Source of the DNA: Gammaproteobacteria bacterium
GTDB lineage: Bacteria > Pseudomonadota > Gammaproteobacteria > HK1
Length of the DNA stretch: 18,696 bases
Assembly (NCBI GenBank): GCA_022822245.1
Contig: JAJECB010000413.1
Location: 1-18,696 of the forward strand
Direction: 5' to 3'
The notes beneath the pieces were generated by a model. It saw only the letters and a program-made list of their open reading frames with translations, made no database searches and was not told where the DNA came from. Within the stretch, counting starts at the first letter, position 1. Each line of letters opens with the position of its first letter. Position numbers and translations under genes: made by a program. Positions 1 through 7,076 of this stretch are shown piece by piece.

Positions 1-1960
1 ATACCCGCTTCTGGGCGCCGGGAGCGATCCGGGCCGCGAGGTACCAGCGGAGCGGATCCGCGCCCACCCGGTCGAAGACGTCCCACGGGTCGACGATGTT
101 GCCGACCGACTTGGACATCTTCTTCCCGTCCTTGTCGACGATGTGGCCGAGGCAGATGCAGTTGCGGAAGGCTACGCTGTCCGAGACGAGGGTGGAGATG
201 GCGTGGAGGGTGTAGAACCAGCCTCGCGTCTGGTCGACCGCCTCGCAGATGTAGTCGGCCGGAAAGCCGTCCTCGAACCCTTCCCGGTTCTCGAAGGGCC
301 AGTGCCACTGCGCGTAGGACATTGCGCCCGAGTCGAACCAGCAGTCGATGACCTCCGGCACCCGCCGGTAGGTGCGGCCGTTGTCCGGGTGCGTGAACTC
401 GATCTCGTCCACCGCGGGCCGGTGCAGATCGACATCGCCCAACTCCCGCCCGCAGAGCGCCTCGAGCTCCGGCCGCGAGCCGACGCAGAGGAAGTCGCCC
501 GACCCGTCGGTCCACACCGGGAGGGGCGTGCCCCAGAACCGTTCGCGCGAGAGCGCCCAGTCGACGTTGTGCTCGAGCCAGTTGCCGAAGCGCCCGTCGC
601 GGACGTGCTTCGGCACCCAGTTGATGGTCCGGTTGAGCTCCACGAGCCGGTCGCGCCGGGCGGTGGTGCGGATGTACCAGGCGTGCTTCGCGTAGTAGAT
701 GAGGGGGTCGCCGGTGCGCCAGCCGTGCGGGTAGTTGTGCACGTGAGTCTCGGCCCGGTAGAGGCGTCCGTTCTCCCGGAGGAGCTCGATGAGCACCGGG
801 TCGGCGTCCTTGAAGAAGAGGCCGGCGACCGGCTCGACCTCCGGGAGGAAATGCCCGTCGAGCCCGACCCCGTGCAGCACGGGAAGCCCGTGCTGAAGAC
901 CGAGCTGGAGGTCGTCCGCCCCGTAGGCGGGCGCGGCGTGCACGACCCCGGTCCCGTCGTCGGTGGTCACGAAGTCCGCGAGCCGCACCCGGTGGGCCGC
1001 ATCGGCCGCTTCCGGCCCCGCCGCGAGGAAGTCGAACGGGGGCGCATAGCGAAGTCCCTCGAGCTCGCGGCCCTTCACGGTCCGCTCGACGGCCCCCGCC
1101 CGGTCGCCGAGCACCGCCTCGACCCTCGCCGCGGCGAGAATGAGGATCTCGTCGCCGTCGTGCACCCACGCGTAGTCCACCTCCGGGTGGACGGCGAGGG
1201 CGAGGTTCGAGGGAAGGGTCCAGGGGGTGGTGGTCCAGACGAGAAACGAGACACGGCGGCCGCTGACGCTCCCGTGGTCGTTCCCGCCCGGCGCGGAGCC
1301 CGCGGCCGGCTCGCCCGCGACCGGGAAACGGACGTAGATGGACGGGTCCTCGACCTCCTGGTAGCCGAGCGACACCTCGTGCGACGACAGGGTCGCCCCG
1401 ATCCGGGGGTCGTAGGGGACCACCTTGTACCCGCGGTACAGGAGCCCCTTGTCCCAGATGACCTTCAGCAGATGCCAGACCGACTCGATGTAGGCGTTGT
1501 CGAGGGTGTAGTAGGCGTTGCCCATGTCCACCCAGAAGCCCATGCGCTCGGTCATGCGCTCCCAGTCGCCGATGTAGCGCATGACCGACTCGCGGCACCG
1601 CCGGGTGAACTCCTCGATTCCGACCTCGCGCTCGATCCGGGTCTTGTCGAAGATCCCGAGCTCCTTCTCGATCTCGTGCTCGACGGGCAGGCCGTGGGTG
1701 TCCCAGCCGGCCCGGCGCGGGCAGTGGAAGCCGCGCATGGTCTTGTAGCGGGGGAACATGTCCTTGAAGGTGCGCGCAAGGACATGGTGGATCCCCGGCC
1801 GGCCGTTGGCGGTCGGAGGACCCTCGTTCCAGATGTAGAGGGGCCGGCCCTCGGTCTGTCGCTGGCAGTCCTCGAACACGTTCTCGGTGCGCCACCACTC
1901 GAGGACCTCCTCCTCGATCCGCACCCCGTCGTAACGGCTGTCGACTTCCCGAAAGCTCAT
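1..1960 (-). CDS. ileS: Isoleucyl-tRNA synthetase, N-terminal 653 residues (C-terminus outside window)
   Basis: This class Ia enzyme charges tRNA-Ile with isoleucine in the cytoplasm. The frame opens at an ATG at 1960 and stays open to the left edge. The HIGH-type signature lies in ANGRPGIHHVLARTFKD (about residues 51-67), in the PGIHH form found in the large eukaryote-like (type 2) IleRS group. GWDTHGLPVE follows at 85-94. The editing (CP1) domain shows WTTTPWTLPSN (242-252) and GTGVVHAAPAYG (336-347). KMSKS is at about 613-617, completing the active site. Proteins of this type are usually a little over 1000 residues, so the anticodon-binding region is missing here. A GGGGGAGAG tract lies just upstream of the ATG, and the C5/G5 arms at 1967-1983 could form a small hairpin occluding it. 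The long open frame on the opposite strand (143-1990) is an antisense shadow. Confidence 0.95.
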   Translation of the reverse strand, partial: MSFREVDSRYDGVRIEEEVLEWWRTENVFEDCQRQTEGRPLYIWNEGPPTANGRPGIHHVLARTFKDMFPRYKTMRGFHCPRRAGWDTHGLPVEHEIEKELGIFDKTRIEREVGIEEFTRRCRESVMRYIGDWERMTERMGFWVDMGNAYYTLDNAYIESVWHLLKVIWDKGLLYRGYKVVPYDPRIGATLSSHEVSLGYQEVEDPSIYVRFPVAGEPAAGSAPGGNDHGSVSGRRVSFLVWTTTPWTLPSNLALAVHPEVDYAWVHDGDEILILAAARVEAVLGDRAGAVERTVKGRELEGLRYAPPFDFLAAGPEAADAAHRVRLADFVTTDDGTGVVHAAPAYGADDLQLGLQHGLPVLHGVGLDGHFLPEVEPVAGLFFKDADPVLIELLRENGRLYRAETHVHNYPHGWRTGDPLIYYAKHAWYIRTTARRDRLVELNRTINWVPKHVRDGRFGNWLEHNVDWALSRERFWGTPLPVWTDGSGDFLCVGSRPELEALCGRELGDVDLHRPAVDEIEFTHPDNGRTYRRVPEVIDCWFDSGAMSYAQWHWPFENREGFEDGFPADYICEAVDQTRGWFYTLHAISTLVSDSVAFRNCICLGHIVDKDGKKMSKSVGNIVDPWDVFDRVGADPLRWYLAARIAPGAQKRV

Positions 1961-2149
1961 GACTCTCCCCCGCGAGCCGGGGGATTCTAAGTCAATGCGT
2001 TCATGGGCAGGGAGCCCTGGCCGGAAGCTACCGCGCCTCCCGGGAGCGAGAGGAACGGGCGGCGGAGGGGACCGGGGGCGTCGGCTCTTCCGGGGGCACG
2101 GGCTTCTGGCGCCGGACCTCCTCTTGGAGCGCGTGGTCGGGAACGGGAA

Positions 2150-2782
2150 TCAGGCGCGGATGAGCTCGAGAACCTCCGTCCCCCCTTCGTAGACCATCAC
2201 GATTCCGACCCAGAAGATGATCACCACTCCCGCCCATGCGATCCAGCGGTGCCGATCGAGCAGCCGCGCGATGAGCGACGCGGCGAACCCCATGAACGCG
2301 ACGGACAGGGCGAGGCCGATGACGAGGACGACGGGATGCTCGCGGGCGACCGCCGCCACCCCCAGCACGTTGTCCAGGGACATCGAGAAGTCGGCGATCA
2401 GGATCTGGGTCATCGCCTGCCGGACCGTCTTGCCGGGGCGGCGACCCTGCACCGCTTCGTCCGCCTCTCCCCGGCCGGCCGGTTCGGAGGCGTGCTGCCG
2501 GCGGATCTCCACCGCGAGCTTCCACGCAATCCAGAGGAGGAGGGCGCCACCGACGAGCAGCAGCCCGGGGAGGTTCAGAAGCCACGAAACGAATAGGGCG
2601 AAGATGATGCGCAGCACCGCCGCGAGGGCGATGCCGCTCACGATCACTTTTCGGCGTTGATGCGCGGGAAGCCCGGCCGCGGCGAGCGCCACCGCCACCG
2701 CGTTGTCGCCGGCAAGGACGATGTCGATCAGGATGACCTGAGCGAGGGCGCTCAGAGCGTCCAGTTCAATCGCGGGAAACAC
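2150..2782 (-). CDS. TerC/YjbE-family integral membrane protein (probable metal exporter)
   Basis: A 210-residue multi-span membrane protein of the TerC superfamily, YjbE-like branch. Two hallmark acidic membrane motifs are present: IDIVLAGDNAVAVALAA (D20, D26, N27) and ADFSMSLDNVLGVAAVA (D131, D137, N138). They sit in two similar halves joined by a charged loop of roughly residues 93-120. TM segments are visible at about 11-35, 46-68, 70-90, 124-145, 150-172 and 180-198. Family members have been linked to Mn2+ efflux or to metalation of exported proteins; the substrate here is inference. The GTG start at 2782 is the first possible one, because an in-frame TAG lies two codons upstream. The Shine-Dalgarno is poor. 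The gene is divergent from the phosphotransferase and 189 nt upstream of ileS on the same strand. I saw no yybP-ykoY manganese riboswitch upstream. Confidence 0.9.
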   Translation of the reverse strand: MFPAIELDALSALAQVILIDIVLAGDNAVAVALAAAGLPAHQRRKVIVSGIALAAVLRIIFALFVSWLLNLPGLLLVGGALLLWIAWKLAVEIRRQHASEPAGRGEADEAVQGRRPGKTVRQAMTQILIADFSMSLDNVLGVAAVAREHPVVLVIGLALSVAFMGFAASLIARLLDRHRWIAWAGVVIIFWVGIVMVYEGGTEVLELIRA

Positions 2783-3218
2783 GCTCTATCTGGAGCGAGA
2801 GAAGGCGGCGAGCGGCCACCCGGGCGGAGACGGGCGCAGTTGGAGGGATTCAGCCATCGTGCGGAGCAAGCCGGTTTTCGGGGTCCAGACGCGCGGGCGG
2901 CGGGGAGTTCCGCGAGGTGCTTCCCGCCGCGCGAATCGACGATTGCGAGCTCGATCCTAGTCGATCTTGTCCTTCCGGAAACAGTCGCCCGGGTACTCGC
3001 AGGGCGGACGCGGGAAGCGCCGGTACGGAACGGTTCGTTCGTTTCCGAATCTTCCGATTCGTCCGTGACGTGAGGCCACCCTTCGCAAGTCGCGCCATGG
3101 ACGTCGGTGTCGTGCGGCGGCGGGCGGGTCGCGGCGGGACCGCTTGTTCCCGCTCGCGGTGCGCGCGCCCGGCCGCGGCGAGTATCATGCTGCGCCGGTC
3201 GCCGATGAGGACGCCCAA
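2783..3218. other. Divergent intergenic region, 436 nt, no gene
   Basis: This separates the minus-strand TerC gene from the plus-strand phosphotransferase and should hold both promoters. I see no convincing coding frame. Small repeats are present: the hexamer TCGATC twice at 10-bp spacing (2951 and 2961) and the inverted repeat GAATC-TTCC-GATTC at 3047-3060. Neither matches an operator I can name. No clear -35/-10 pair stands out. Confidence 0.5.
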
Positions 3219-4274
3219 GTGAGCGACATTCCCGAGTTGACGCCGGTACGGCCCGCTCACCGCTTCGACGAACGGGCTCTCGAGACGTTCCTCCGCGCGG
3301 AGCTGCCGGACTTTCCCGAGCGCGAGCCGCTCTCGGTGCGCCAGTTCGAGGGCGGGCAGAGCAACCCGACGTTCCTCCTCGCGGCCGGCGGCCGGGAGTA
3401 CGTGCTGCGCAAGCAGCCGCCCGGCGAGCTCCTTCCCTCCGCCCACGCGGTGGACCGGGAGCACCGGGTCATGAAGGCCCTGGAGGAGACCGCCGTCCCG
3501 GTGCCGCGGATGTACCTCCTCTGCGAGGACCCGGCCGTCATCGGCACCAAGTTCTACGTGATGGAGAAGGTGGAAGGCCGGGTCTACGCGAACCCGCTCA
3601 TGCCCGAGGCGTCGCCCGCCGAGCGCTCGGCCATCTACCGCCACCTCGCCGACGTGCTCGCGGCGCTGCACGCGGTCTCGCCCGAGGCGGTGGGGCTCGA
3701 CACCTTCGGCCGGCCCGGTAACTACTACGAACGGCAGATCTCGCGCTGGAGCAAGCAGTACGTCGCGTCCCGCACCGAGGACATCCCCGAGATGGACGCG
3801 CTCATGGACTGGCTGCCGCGGCACATCCCCGCCGCGACCGAGACGGTGGTGGTGCACGGCGACTACCGGCTCGGCAACGCCATCGTGCATCCCCGCGAGC
3901 CCCGCATGGTCGCGGTCCTCGACTGGGAGCTCTCGACCCTCGGCCATCCGCTCGCCGACCTCGGCTACGTCTGCCAGACCTACTACGCGGACGAGGACGA
4001 CCAGCACGGGCTCAACCGGCCCAACCTTCCCGAGCTCGGGATCCCGACCGAGGAGGAGTTCGTCGCCCGCTACTGCAAGCAGGCGGGCCTCGACGGCATC
4101 GAGAACTGGCACTTCTATCTCGTCTACAACCTGTTCCGAAGCGCCGCGATTATCCAGGGAGTGTACAAGCGCGGTCTCGACGGCAACGCGAGCTCCGACA
4201 CCGCCCTCGGTTTCGAGGGTTACTGCCGGGTGCGGGCGGAGCGGGCGTGGCGGCTCGCGAGCGGGGACGGCTAG
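3219..4274 (+). CDS. Phosphotransferase-family protein (ACAD10/11 N-terminal, LvaA-like kinase fold)
   Basis: A 351-residue protein with the aminoglycoside-phosphotransferase/choline-kinase fold in its acyl-CoA-dehydrogenase-associated branch. The catalytic loop is HGDYRLGN, with H213 and D215, and the metal-binding motif VLDWELSTLGHPLADLGY follows with D235. The N-terminal lobe contains VRQFEGGQSNPTFLL and YVLRKQPPG, the nucleotide-binding strand and lysine region. Relatives include the N-terminal domains of ACAD10/ACAD11 and LvaA, which phosphorylate 4-hydroxyacyl-CoAs before conversion to 3-hydroxyacyl-CoAs. A role in hydroxy-fatty-acid or related acyl-CoA catabolism is inferred. The GTG at 3219 was chosen because GAGGA sits 7 nt upstream and the protein begins in the usual family position; the frame is also open back to 3144. 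The SDR gene starts 33 nt downstream, so the two are probably cotranscribed. Confidence 0.9.
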   Translation: MSDIPELTPVRPAHRFDERALETFLRAELPDFPEREPLSVRQFEGGQSNPTFLLAAGGREYVLRKQPPGELLPSAHAVDREHRVMKALEETAVPVPRMYLLCEDPAVIGTKFYVMEKVEGRVYANPLMPEASPAERSAIYRHLADVLAALHAVSPEAVGLDTFGRPGNYYERQISRWSKQYVASRTEDIPEMDALMDWLPRHIPAATETVVVHGDYRLGNAIVHPREPRMVAVLDWELSTLGHPLADLGYVCQTYYADEDDQHGLNRPNLPELGIPTEEEFVARYCKQAGLDGIENWHFYLVYNLFRSAAIIQGVYKRGLDGNASSDTALGFEGYCRVRAERAWRLASGDG

Positions 4275-4307
4275 CCGGCCCGAAATCGAGTTCCGAGGAG
4301 GAAGGGC

Positions 4308-5075
4308 GTGAAGGTCGAAGGAAAGGTAGCGGTCGTCACCGGAGCGGCAAGCGGTATCGGGCGGGCGCTTGCCCGGCGGTTCGCGCGCGAGGGGGCGCGG
4401 GGGGTCGCGGTGGCGGACGTCCAGTCGGGCCCCCTCCAGGCGGTCGCCGACGAGATCGGGGGGCTCGCGGTTCCCTGCGACGCGACGGACGAACGGGCGG
4501 TGCAGGCCCTCGCCGCGGCGGCGGAGGAGCGCTTCGGCCCCATCGACGTCTTCTGCTCGAACGCGGGGGTCGCGAACGACGGCGGCGAGGAGGCGCCGGA
4601 CGAGGAGTGGCGCCTGAACTTCGACCTGCACGTCATGGCCCACGTGTACGCGGCCCGGGCGGTGGCTCCGAACATGGCCGCCCGCGGGAGCGGGTACCTC
4701 GTCAACACCGCCTCCGCGGCGGGGCTCCTCACCCACGTCGGGTCCGCGACCTACGCGGTCACCAAGCACGCGGCGGTCGCCCTGGCCGAGTTCCTCGCCA
4801 TCGCCTACGGCGATCGCGGGGTGCGGGTCTCGGTGCTCTGCCCGCAGGCGGTGCGGACGGCGATGACCGCCGGGCGCGAGGAGGGAGTGGCAAGCATCGA
4901 CGGGATGATCGAGCCCGAGGAGCTCGCGGACTGCGTCATCGAGACGATGGACCGGGAGGAGTTCCTCATCCTTCCCCATCCCCGGGTTCTCGAGTACATG
5001 CGGCGCAAGACCGCAGACTACGATCGCTGGCTTGCGGGGATGCGCCGTCTCCGACACCGGTTCGCGGAAGAATAG
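4308..5075 (+). CDS. SDR-family NAD(P)-dependent oxidoreductase
   Basis: A 255-residue classical short-chain dehydrogenase/reductase. The dinucleotide-binding glycine motif TGAASGIG is at residues 11-18, an NAG motif (SNAGVAN) at 84-90, and the catalytic triad is S136, Y149 and K153 (YAVTK). VADVQS near residue 35 places an aspartate at the end of beta-2, which usually indicates NAD(H) preference. The substrate cannot be read from sequence. Its pairing with an ACAD10/11-type phosphotransferase suggests oxidation of a hydroxyacyl or sterol/lipid intermediate. The start is GTG, preceded by a strong purine tract GAGGAGGAAGG. A 9-bp GC hairpin follows the stop immediately, making it the probable end of a two-gene operon. 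Confidence 0.92.
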   Translation: MKVEGKVAVVTGAASGIGRALARRFAREGARGVAVADVQSGPLQAVADEIGGLAVPCDATDERAVQALAAAAEERFGPIDVFCSNAGVANDGGEEAPDEEWRLNFDLHVMAHVYAARAVAPNMAARGSGYLVNTASAAGLLTHVGSATYAVTKHAAVALAEFLAIAYGDRGVRVSVLCPQAVRTAMTAGREEGVASIDGMIEPEELADCVIETMDREEFLILPHPRVLEYMRRKTADYDRWLAGMRRLRHRFAEE

Positions 5076-5104
5076 CCCCGCCGGCCGGTGCTGGACCGGC
5101 GGGG
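5076..5104 (+). terminator. GC-rich hairpin directly after the SDR stop
   Basis: CCCCGCCGG at 5076-5084 pairs perfectly with CCGGCGGGG at 5096-5104 across an 11-nt loop, beginning one base after the TAG stop. No T-tract follows, so it is not a canonical intrinsic terminator. It may stabilise the 3' end or work with Rho. Confidence 0.45.
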
Positions 5105-5122
5105 AACCTCAAGGCTGGAAAA

Positions 5123-5139
5123 ATTGTAAGATTTACAAT
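5123..5139. promoter_or_regulatory. Perfect AT-rich inverted repeat, operator-like
   Basis: ATTGTAA-GAT-TTACAAT has 7-bp perfect arms and a 3-bp spacer, and it stands out as AT-rich in a very GC-rich setting. TAAGAT within it (5128-5133) could serve as a -10 element. The shape fits a dimeric helix-turn-helix regulator. The regulator and the controlled gene are unknown; the nearest plus-strand gene is rho, about 380 nt downstream. Confidence 0.4.
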
Positions 5140-5350
5140 GCGATTCGATCATTTGAGCTGAATCCGGCGGCGGAAGCGCGGTTCCCCCCGGCCATCAGGT
5201 CGTCATGAACCGGGGCGGCCCTCCCGGGCGGATGCTGGACACGGTTGCCGGAGCGTGCTAGCGTTTTCCCCCGTTGGGCGCCCCGTCCGGTTGGTCGCCT
5301 CGCCGCCGAAACCAGCGGGCTTTCGCGATTCCACTCCGACAGGGCAAGAA

Positions 5351-5369
5351 GGCGCGAGTCCCTCGCGCC
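5351..5369 (+). repeat. Hairpin in rho leader
   Basis: GGCGCGAG (5351-5358) and CTCGCGCC (5362-5369) form an 8-bp perfect stem with loop TCC. It is a stable RNA structure in the rho leader with no T-tract after it. Confidence 0.5.
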
Positions 5370-5438
5370 GGTTCACCGGGACATGCTCCGGCCTCGGTCT
5401 CGAGGCGAATACCGTTTTCGAAACGCCATGCCACCTGG

Positions 5439-5454
5439 CCGGCACCGGTGCCGG
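5439..5454 (+). repeat. 16-bp perfect palindrome in rho leader
   Basis: CCGGCACCGGTGCCGG is its own reverse complement and can fold as a 6-bp stem with a 4-nt loop. It ends 3 nt before the ATG of the short leader frame at 5458 and includes the GGG that would be that frame's ribosome-binding site. Confidence 0.45.
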
Positions 5455-5457
5455 GAC

Positions 5458-5532
5458 ATGAAGCGACCGCTCGTTCACTCCCGAACATCCACCTTCCCCT
5501 ACCTTCCTGACTGGACATATGAACCTTACTGA
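5458..5532 (+). CDS. Candidate 24-codon leader peptide overlapping the rho start
   Basis: The frame starts ATG AAG CGA at 5458, encodes a 24-residue peptide (MKRPLVHS...DWTYEPY) and stops at TGA 5530-5532. It overlaps the first 14 nt of rho in another frame. A GGGA lies just upstream. It spans the C-rich tract that could bind Rho, so its translation could mask that site and be coupled to rho translation. E. coli has a short rhoL leader frame; no sequence kinship is claimed. Short frames arise by chance, so confidence is low. Confidence 0.25.
   Translation: MKRPLVHSRTSTFPYLPDWTYEPY
5471..5510 (+). promoter_or_regulatory. C-rich, G-poor tract (candidate rut site)
   Basis: By direct count these 40 nt contain 19 C and 3 G, in a region otherwise rich in both. 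Rho loads on unstructured C>G RNA, so this is a plausible autoregulatory loading site just before the rho start codon. Confidence 0.4.
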
Positions 5533-6775
5533 CCTGAAGAAAAAACCTCTCCCCTCGCTGCTCGATCTCAGCCAGTCGATGGGGCTCGACGGTCTCGGCC
5601 GGATGCGCAAGCAGGAGATCATCTTCTCCCTGCTCAAGGCGCGGGCCAAGCGGGGCGAGGACATCGAGGGCGACGGAGTTCTCGAGATCCTCCAGGACGG
5701 ATTCGGCTTCCTTCGATTCGCGGACAGCTCCTATCTCGCGGGGCCGGACGACATCTACGTCTCGCCGAGTCAGATCCGGCGGTTCGGGCTTCGCACCGGG
5801 GACACGGTATCGGGCAAGATCCGACCGCCAAAGGACGGGGAGCGGTACTTCGCGCTGCTCAAGGTGGACCAGCTCAACCTGGACAAGCCCGAGAACGCCC
5901 GCAACAAGATCCTCTTCGAGAACCTGACGCCGCTCTTCCCCGAAGCGCGCTTCACCCTGGAGCAGGGCAACGGCAGCACCGAGGATCTCACCGCCCGGAT
6001 CATCGACCTCGCGGCGCCGATCGGAAAGGGACAGCGCGGCCTCATCGTCTCTCCGCCCAAGGCCGGCAAGACGATGCTGCTGCAGAACATCGCCCAGTCG
6101 ATCTCGCGCAACTACCCGGAGGTGTACCTCATCGTCCTCCTCATCGACGAGCGGCCGGAGGAGGTGACGGAGATGCAGCGCTCGGTCCGGGGCGAGGTCA
6201 TCTCGAGCACGTTCGACGAACCGGCCTCCCGCCACGTCCAGGTGGCCGAGATGGTGATCGAGAAGGCGAAGCGGCTCGTCGAGCACAAGCGGGACGTGGT
6301 CATCCTGCTCGATTCCATCACCCGTCTCGCGCGGGCCTACAACACGGTGGTCCCTTCGTCCGGCAAGGTGCTGACCGGCGGGGTGGACGCGAACGCCCTC
6401 CAGCGGCCGAAGCGGTTCTTCGGCTCCGCCCGCAACATCGAGGAAGGGGGCAGCCTCACGATCATGTCCACCGCGCTCATCGATACCGGGTCGCGCATGG
6501 ACGAGGTCATCTACGAAGAGTTCAAGGGCACCGGCAACAACGAGATCCACCTCGAGCGGAAGCTCCAGGAGAAGCGGATCTTCCCCGCGATCAACTTCAA
6601 CCGGTCGGGGACGCGCCGCGAGGAGTACCTCACGCGGCCCGAGGAGCTGCAGCGGATCTGGATCCTGCGAAAGCTCCTGCAGCCGATGGAGGAGATCGGG
6701 GCCATGGAGTTCCTCGTCGACCGTCTCAAGACGACCAAGACGAACTCGCAGTTCTTCGAGTCCATGCGCCGTTGA
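5519..6775 (+). CDS. rho: Transcription termination factor Rho
   Basis: A 418-residue hexameric RNA-dependent ATPase that ends transcription at rut-containing RNAs. It aligns with E. coli Rho almost gap-free from [10 protein letters not shown], the N-terminal helical domain. Next comes the cold-shock-like primary RNA-binding domain ([35 protein letters not shown], about 52-87). Walker A is PPKAGKTML with K184, the catalytic-glutamate region is [14 protein letters not shown], Walker B is [10 protein letters not shown], the Q-loop region is [14 protein letters not shown], and the R-loop region is [13 protein letters not shown]. No frame damage is visible. The Shine-Dalgarno is weak, consistent with control through the leader. 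The usual gammaproteobacterial upstream neighbour trxA is absent; an SDR gene lies there instead. The ATG at 5519 matches the family N-terminus exactly. Confidence 0.98.
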   Translation: MNLTDLKKKPLPSLLDLSQSMGLDGLGRMRKQEIIFSLLKARAKRGEDIEGDGVLEILQDGFGFLRFADSSYLAGPDDIYVSPSQIRRFGLRTGDTVSGKIRPPKDGERYFALLKVDQLNLDKPENARNKILFENLTPLFPEARFTLEQGNGSTEDLTARIIDLAAPIGKGQRGLIVSPPKAGKTMLLQNIAQSISRNYPEVYLIVLLIDERPEEVTEMQRSVRGEVISSTFDEPASRHVQVAEMVIEKAKRLVEHKRDVVILLDSITRLARAYNTVVPSSGKVLTGGVDANALQRPKRFFGSARNIEEGGSLTIMSTALIDTGSRMDEVIYEEFKGTGNNEIHLERKLQEKRIFPAINFNRSGTRREEYLTRPEELQRIWILRKLLQPMEEIGAMEFLVDRLKTTKTNSQFFESMRR

Positions 6776-6776
6776 T

Positions 6777-6800
6777 CCCGGGACGCGCCCGCTTCCCGGG
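6777..6800 (+). terminator. Hairpin after rho
   Basis: CCCGGGA (6777-6783) pairs with TCCCGGG (6794-6800), a 7-bp stem starting one base after the stop. It is followed by a G run, not T, so it is only a weak terminator candidate. Confidence 0.3.
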
Positions 6801-6901
6801 GGGGGGAACGGGGTCGGAGCGGGATTTCGAGCTCGGGGGCGGGAATCGGGTGTGAATTCGGGGTCCGAAGACGGGGGCGGGGTGGGACTTCCGGGCCCGG
6901 G
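6798..6901 (+). repeat. G-run tract with G-quadruplex potential
   Basis: Twelve runs of three or more G fall within 104 nt on the plus strand, including nine consecutive G at 6798-6806. A tight cluster of runs at 6873-6877, 6879-6882 and 6884-6886 has single-base loops. The tract lies between rho and pckA and contains no gene. Confidence 0.5.
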
Positions 6902-7076
6902 ATCCCGTTCCGACCGCATTTCTCTCCCGCACTGACCCCCTTTTTCAAACTCTGACCGGGTTTCGTGCGGCGCATTGCGGCGGCCCGCGCGGAGCAGGCA
7001 CGATTGAGACGCATTTCCGGTTGTGGGCCGGATCGGCGCCGTGCGAAAATCCCGCGAACCTGTACGGAATCTCGCC

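Larger units (their letters stand above)
5140..5518 (+). promoter_or_regulatory. rho leader region
   Basis: The 379 nt before rho hold no gene-sized credible frame but have dense structure. There is an 8-bp stem with a 3-nt loop at 5351-5369, an imperfect palindrome CGTTT-TCG-AAACG at 5413-5425, a perfect 16-bp palindrome at 5439-5454, and a C-rich, G-poor tract at 5471-5510. In E. coli rho is autoregulated by Rho-dependent termination in its leader, and these features would suit that mechanism. Confidence 0.5.

Noticed and set aside
143..1990. Long plus-strand open frame (615 codons)
   Set aside because: It is antisense to ileS, whose minus-strand frame carries all catalytic motifs. High GC keeps the opposite frame free of stops, and its translation is low-complexity.
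2783..2960. yybP-ykoY manganese riboswitch upstream of the TerC gene
   Set aside because: It was expected for some family members, but I could not find the conserved core elements on the minus strand.
2850..5057. Minus-strand open frame of 735 codons
   Set aside because: Antisense to the phosphotransferase and SDR genes, both of which have complete catalytic motifs.
7023..7076. N-terminal extension of PEPCK from a GTG at 7023
   Set aside because: No ribosome-binding site, and the extension is not family-like; the ATG at 7077 fits better.
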